Positions 31,265 through 34,491 of a stretch of DNA of 34,491 nt are shown here, in pieces. The DNA lies in contig UQYT01000027.1 of NCBI GenBank assembly GCA_900545405.1, positions 1 to 34,491 on the forward strand, given 5' to 3'. The notes under the pieces were generated by a model that saw only the letters and a program-made list of their open reading frames with translations, made no database searches and was not told the origin of the DNA. A program made the translations under genes and the position numbers. Origin of the DNA: an uncultured Eubacteriales bacterium (GTDB lineage: Bacteria > Bacillota > Clostridia > Oscillospirales > Oscillospiraceae). Every line of letters starts with the position of its first letter. Positions within the stretch are counted from its first letter, which is position 1.

Positions 31265-33058
31265 TCACTTTCTTGTCTGTCTGAATATTTTCACGGTCCG
31301 CGCCGGTATGCTCAAGCTGAGCACCGCCGGGCATTCCGCCGAATACGCGTCCCTCGCGGGGTTTATCACGGAAGTCACGGTCTCGCCGGAGAAGACCTCG
31401 CGCCACTCGCCGGAGCCGTCCGGCACGCGGGCCTCGCCCTTGTACCAGCGCTCCCCCGCGTTGATGACGACCAGCACGTCCTCCCTCTCGTGCGTGCGGC
31501 AAAAGCCGAACACGTTGGCGCCGTCGTCGCAGACGGAGTTGTAAAAGCCGCCTTCCCGGAGGGCTGGTGAGCCCTTCCGCAGGGCTATGAGCTCCCGGAA
31601 CCAGCCGAGCAGCTCCGGATCCCTCTCCGCGGCCTGCCAGTCCATGGCGCGGCGGCAGTCCGGGTCGTTTTCTCCCTCCATGCCCAGCTCGTCGCCGTAA
31701 TACACCGCGGGGCAGCCGGGGAAGCACATCTGCAAGGCCACGGCGAGGCGGTATTTTTCAATGTCCCCGCCGCAGAACGTGAGGAACCTCGGCGTGTCGT
31801 GGCTGTCCAGGGGATCGTACATCCGCAGCGACACCTCATAGGGGTAGAGCGAGAGCAGGCGGTTCGCCCTGTCCGCAAAGCCCGAGGCCCCGAGCTTTGA
31901 GAGCGCCAGCCAGTCGCGCGCGGCGTCGCGGAAGAGGTAGTTCATCGCGCTGTCCAGCCGTCCGGGGCTCACGAGCCGCCAGGCGTCGCCCCAGGTCTCG
32001 CCCAGGAGCAGGCAGTCCGGCTTTGCCAGCTTCATCTCCCGGGAGAACTCCTCCCAGAACACCGCGGGCACCTCGTCTGCCACGTCCAGCCGCCAGCCGT
32101 CGGCCCCCACGGCCTGGAGCCAGTGCTTGCCCACCTCGATGAAATAGCGCCGCAGCTCCGGATTTGCAAGGTTCAGCTTGGGCATCCACTTGTAGTGGCC
32201 CACGCAGTCGTAGGTGCGCGTCTCGTGCGTGACGGGGTAGGCGTTGATGAAGAACCAGTCGCGGTATTTTGAGGCCTCGCCGTTTTTCACTACGTCCTGA
32301 AAGGGCGGCCAGTAGTAGCCGCAGTGGTTGAACACGCCGTCGAGCAGTACGCGGATGCCGAGCGCGTGCGCGTCCGAGATGAGCGCGCGCAGGTCCTCCT
32401 CCGTGCCGAAGTGCGGGTCGATGCGGTAATAGTCCACCGTGTCGTACTTGTGGTTCGAGGGGGCCTCGAACACCGGGGTGAGATACAGGCAGGTCGCGCC
32501 GAGGGCCGATATGTACGGCAGCTTCTCGCGTATGCCGCGCAGGTCGCCGCCCATGAAGTTCTCCCGCGTGGGGGCCGAGCCCCAGGCGTCCGCTCCCTCC
32601 GGCGTGAGCGAGGGGTCGCCGTTTTTGAACCTCTCGGGAAAGAGCTGATAGTAGACCTGCCCGGAGCTCCAGTCCGGGGCTTTGAAGCAGTCCTCCGGGT
32701 TCGGCCAGAGGAACTCGAAGAAGTCCTCGTCCGGCCCCGGCTCCGTGTCCCGGAAACCGTTCGGCCCGTACCAGAGCTCGCGCTCCCCCGAGCGCAGGCG
32801 GAAGCAATAGCGCACATAGGCGGCTATGGGCTCCGTCTCGATCTCCGCCTCGCAGCAGTCCCGCCAGCGGTCACGGAACTTCGGCCTCAACGGTATCTCC
32901 CGGCGCTTCGCCGGGTCGGTCTCCCCCCTCTCCCAGTACAGCAGCCCTGCCTCGTCCAGGTCCCCCCTCGCGGCGAAGAGACGTATCAGCAGCCCGGTCC
33001 GCGACCGGGGATAGACATACTCTGCCGTGGGGCGGTGGACAACTGCGGCAAGCTCCAT
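31265..33058 (-). CDS. GH13 alpha-amylase family enzyme (neopullulanase/maltogenic amylase-like)
   Basis: 597 residues. An N-terminal beta-sandwich of about 115 residues resembles CBM34. The GH13 barrel begins at QVYYQLFPERFKNGDP. Catalytic residues are intact: nucleophile D325 in GWRLDVADEV, acid/base E354 in LLGETWGDAW and transition-state Asp D421 in LDSHDTPRFL. A C-terminal beta domain ends at TVKIFRQTRK. There is no signal peptide, so it should act in the cytoplasm on cyclodextrins, pullulan fragments or maltodextrins brought in by the ABC importer. ATG 33058 has AGGAGGT upstream and was preferred over GTG 33079. It lies 13 bases after the lacI-type gene and 8 bases before the binding-protein gene, in one operon. 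Confidence 0.94.
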   Translation of the reverse strand: MELAAVVHRPTAEYVYPRSRTGLLIRLFAARGDLDEAGLLYWERGETDPAKRREIPLRPKFRDRWRDCCEAEIETEPIAAYVRYCFRLRSGERELWYGPNGFRDTEPGPDEDFFEFLWPNPEDCFKAPDWSSGQVYYQLFPERFKNGDPSLTPEGADAWGSAPTRENFMGGDLRGIREKLPYISALGATCLYLTPVFEAPSNHKYDTVDYYRIDPHFGTEEDLRALISDAHALGIRVLLDGVFNHCGYYWPPFQDVVKNGEASKYRDWFFINAYPVTHETRTYDCVGHYKWMPKLNLANPELRRYFIEVGKHWLQAVGADGWRLDVADEVPAVFWEEFSREMKLAKPDCLLLGETWGDAWRLVSPGRLDSAMNYLFRDAARDWLALSKLGASGFADRANRLLSLYPYEVSLRMYDPLDSHDTPRFLTFCGGDIEKYRLAVALQMCFPGCPAVYYGDELGMEGENDPDCRRAMDWQAAERDPELLGWFRELIALRKGSPALREGGFYNSVCDDGANVFGFCRTHEREDVLVVINAGERWYKGEARVPDGSGEWREVFSGETVTSVINPARDAYSAECPAVLSLSIPARTVKIFRQTRK

Positions 33059-33071
33059 GGCTAACCTCCTC

Positions 33072-34094
33072 TCAGGCACGCTCCGTTGAGGCGCGTGCTG
33101 TTATTTTTGTGCTCAGCAGCGTCTGACGTATGCTGGCATCAGGGTTTTCAATCTGATTTATAAGTATCTCCGCCGCCTGCACGCCCAGCTCGAAGGTGTC
33201 CACCTCGATGCTGGTGATGCCCGGCTCGGCCAGGGCGGTGACGGCCGTGTCGTCAAAGCTGAGGACGCCGAAGTCCTCGGGCACGCGCAAGCCCAGCCTC
33301 TGCGCCGCCCTCTGCGCCCCGAGCGCGAGCATATCGCTCCCGCAGGCGAGCGCGTCCGGCCTGTTTTCGGAGCTGAGCAGCTCCGTGACCTGGGCGATGA
33401 CGGCGTCGATGTCCTTGGCGTCGCTGTGCAGTATGAGCTCGCGGTCCACACTCAGCCCGCAGGCGTCCAGCTCCCGGCAGCAGCCCGAGAGCCTGTCGCG
33501 CGAGAAGAGGTCGCTCTCCGGCCCGCCGAGATAGCCTATGCGGCGGTAGCCCTTCGACGCCAGGTGCCGGACGGCGATGACGCCGGCCTGGGTGTTGTTG
33601 ATGTCCAGCCAGCTGGTCTCCGCGCCCACGTCCTCGGCCCGGCCGAGTATGACGCAGGGGAAGCGCAGCTCCTCCACCTTGCGGATGAACTCCCGGCTCA
33701 CCAGCGAGATGGGGAACACGACGCCGTCCACCTTTTTGCCCAGGATGAGCCGCTCGACGCTGGAGATGCCGCCGAAAGCCCGCGAGCCGTTCGTGACCAT
33801 GAGGCTGTAATCCCGCCGGTGGGCGACGGTCTCGATGCCGAACACCGTGTTGTTGAAGAAGTTGTTGGAGTAGGCGCCCGGGTCGGCCACGTCGATGACC
33901 AGCGCAATGGCGCGCGGACTGCCGGTGGCAAAGCTGCGCGCAAAGTCGTTGGGCACGTACTTGAGCTGCTCCATCGCGTCGAATATGCGTTTTTTGGTCT
34001 CCTCCGAAATGGCGCCCTTGCCGTTGAGCACCCTCGACACCGTCGAGGCCGAGACCCCGGCCATCTGCGCCACGTCCCGTATAGTGACTGACAT
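33072..34094 (-). CDS. LacI family transcriptional regulator (MalR-like)
   Basis: 340 residues. The N-terminal helix-turn-helix TIRDVAQMAGVSASTVSRVL is followed by NGKGAISEETKKRIFDAMEQ and the hinge YVPNDFARSFATGS. The rest is a periplasmic-binding-protein-like sugar sensor, ending in the DTFELGVQAAEILI segment typical of the family. It is first in the maltodextrin operon, so it probably represses its own operon until a sugar binds. A perfect palindrome in front of its ribosome binding site (34107-34118) is the likely operator. AGGAGGG lies 5 bases before ATG 34094. The effector is presumably maltose or a maltodextrin (inference from the neighbours). Confidence 0.94.
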   Translation of the reverse strand: MSVTIRDVAQMAGVSASTVSRVLNGKGAISEETKKRIFDAMEQLKYVPNDFARSFATGSPRAIALVIDVADPGAYSNNFFNNTVFGIETVAHRRDYSLMVTNGSRAFGGISSVERLILGKKVDGVVFPISLVSREFIRKVEELRFPCVILGRAEDVGAETSWLDINNTQAGVIAVRHLASKGYRRIGYLGGPESDLFSRDRLSGCCRELDACGLSVDRELILHSDAKDIDAVIAQVTELLSSENRPDALACGSDMLALGAQRAAQRLGLRVPEDFGVLSFDDTAVTALAEPGITSIEVDTFELGVQAAEILINQIENPDASIRQTLLSTKITARASTERA

Positions 34095-34106
34095 AAGCCC
34101 TCCTGT

Positions 34107-34118
34107 GCAACCGGTTGC
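34107..34118. promoter_or_regulatory. LacI-type operator GCAACCGGTTGC
   Basis: A perfect 12-bp palindrome with central CG, the usual form of LacI/GalR-family operators, lies 12 bases before the regulator's start codon. A related imperfect copy, TGCAACCGTGTTAC, lies at 34227-34240. Two sites about 120 bp apart would allow looping. Confidence 0.75.
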
Positions 34119-34187
34119 GGTAATATAAGTCCGCTGTTGCGTGGTTAATGGGAGTTGATTTGTGGATATTCTACAATTATTAGCCGA

Positions 34188-34276
34188 ATATTTGTAGGAT
34201 TAATTATTTATGTCAATTTCTTTGAATGCAACCGTGTTACTAAGTATAAACTAGCACTTTTTCTCCGATTTGTCAA
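34188..34276 (-). promoter_or_regulatory. Candidate promoters of the maltodextrin operon
   Basis: Read leftward there are two TTGACA boxes, at 34276-34271 and 34216-34211. Their -10 partners at 17 bases (TAGTTT at 34253-34248 and AAATAT at 34193-34188) are weak, so the true start is uncertain. The imperfect operator at 34227-34240 lies between them. The region is AT-rich. Confidence 0.35.
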
Positions 34277-34371
34277 CCGTGGTTTATATTGTTCAGCAGG
34301 CCCGTGAGCGGCTCATCACACATCTCGATGCCGCAAGCGGTCATGAGCTGCGCCTTGTGGTTTACATAATT
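34273..34371 (-). other. Possible C-terminal fragment of an unknown gene
   Basis: A leftward frame of 32 codons ending at TGA (34275-34273) reads HKAQLMTACGIEMCDEPLTG then LLNNINHG, which looks protein-like. An in-frame TGA at 34372-34374 and the junk sequence beyond 34391 prevent following it. It may be the tail of a gene just outside the contig, or chance. I do not recognise it. Confidence 0.2.
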
Positions 34372-34390
34372 TCAGAAGAAACAGCGCGAG

Positions 34391-34491
34391 GGCCGGGGGG
34401 GGGGGTTTGGACCCCCCCCCCGGGGTGTTTTTTTTTTGGTAAAAAAACCCCCCCCCCCCCGGGGGTGGGGGGCCGGGGTCGAAGGGGGGGC
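34391..34491. other. Homopolymer-rich low-quality sequence
   Basis: Runs of G, C, T and A of up to 14 bases alternate with almost no other content. This resembles an assembly or read-end artefact more than genomic DNA. No feature can be supported here. Confidence 0.8.

Overview
The window looks like chromosomal DNA of a GC-rich anaerobic Clostridia bacterium, probably Oscillospiraceae-like. The grounds are frequent ATA, AGG and GAG codons, GGAGG ribosome binding sites, a SigK-type sporulation sigma factor, a large S-layer-homology surface protein, three MATE exporters and HypB. The right end runs into homopolymer-rich junk, so the window is probably one contig of a draft or metagenome assembly.

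Layout. 1-1013 is the edge of a mobile element: a BRO-N phage antirepressor that runs off the left edge, two terminators and three GTAAACCCAT repeats. It abuts a flavin reductase remnant that has lost its 5' part. 1254-4904 holds hypB, read leftward and divergent from a MATE exporter, followed by a DUF3737 beta-helix protein and a small cyclophilin-like lipoprotein. 5073-10863 is the most notable region. It is a tight five-gene operon: STAS protein, MATE transporter fused to a degenerate RsbW-like domain, GH3-family acyl-adenylating enzyme, membrane-anchored SpoIIE-type phosphatase, and RsbW-like kinase. It looks like a complete partner-switching circuit with no sigma factor, wired to a transporter and a conjugating enzyme. 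10978-14256 encodes a FAD/Rieske oxidoreductase and a YyaL-type thioredoxin-fold protein. 14317-16101 is a MarR repressor plus MATE exporter operon with two clear palindromic operators. 16445-18532 is glycogen synthase with a histone H1-like N-terminal tail of about 213 residues. A flavodoxin-like reductase and a SigK gene lacking its 3' end follow.

20208-34094 is read leftward. It holds a YibE/F membrane protein, a 2051-residue secreted PHP/OB-fold/SLH protein, and a maltodextrin operon (lacI-type regulator, GH13 amylase, sugar-binding lipoprotein, two permeases; no ATPase in the window) with a palindromic operator in front of the regulator.

Themes are starch and glycogen metabolism (GH13, ABC importer, GlgA), multidrug or small-molecule export (three MATE genes) and two possible gene-disrupting junctions (flavin reductase and sigK). 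No tRNA, rRNA, CRISPR array or transposase was seen. All family assignments rest on reading motifs, not on database searches.
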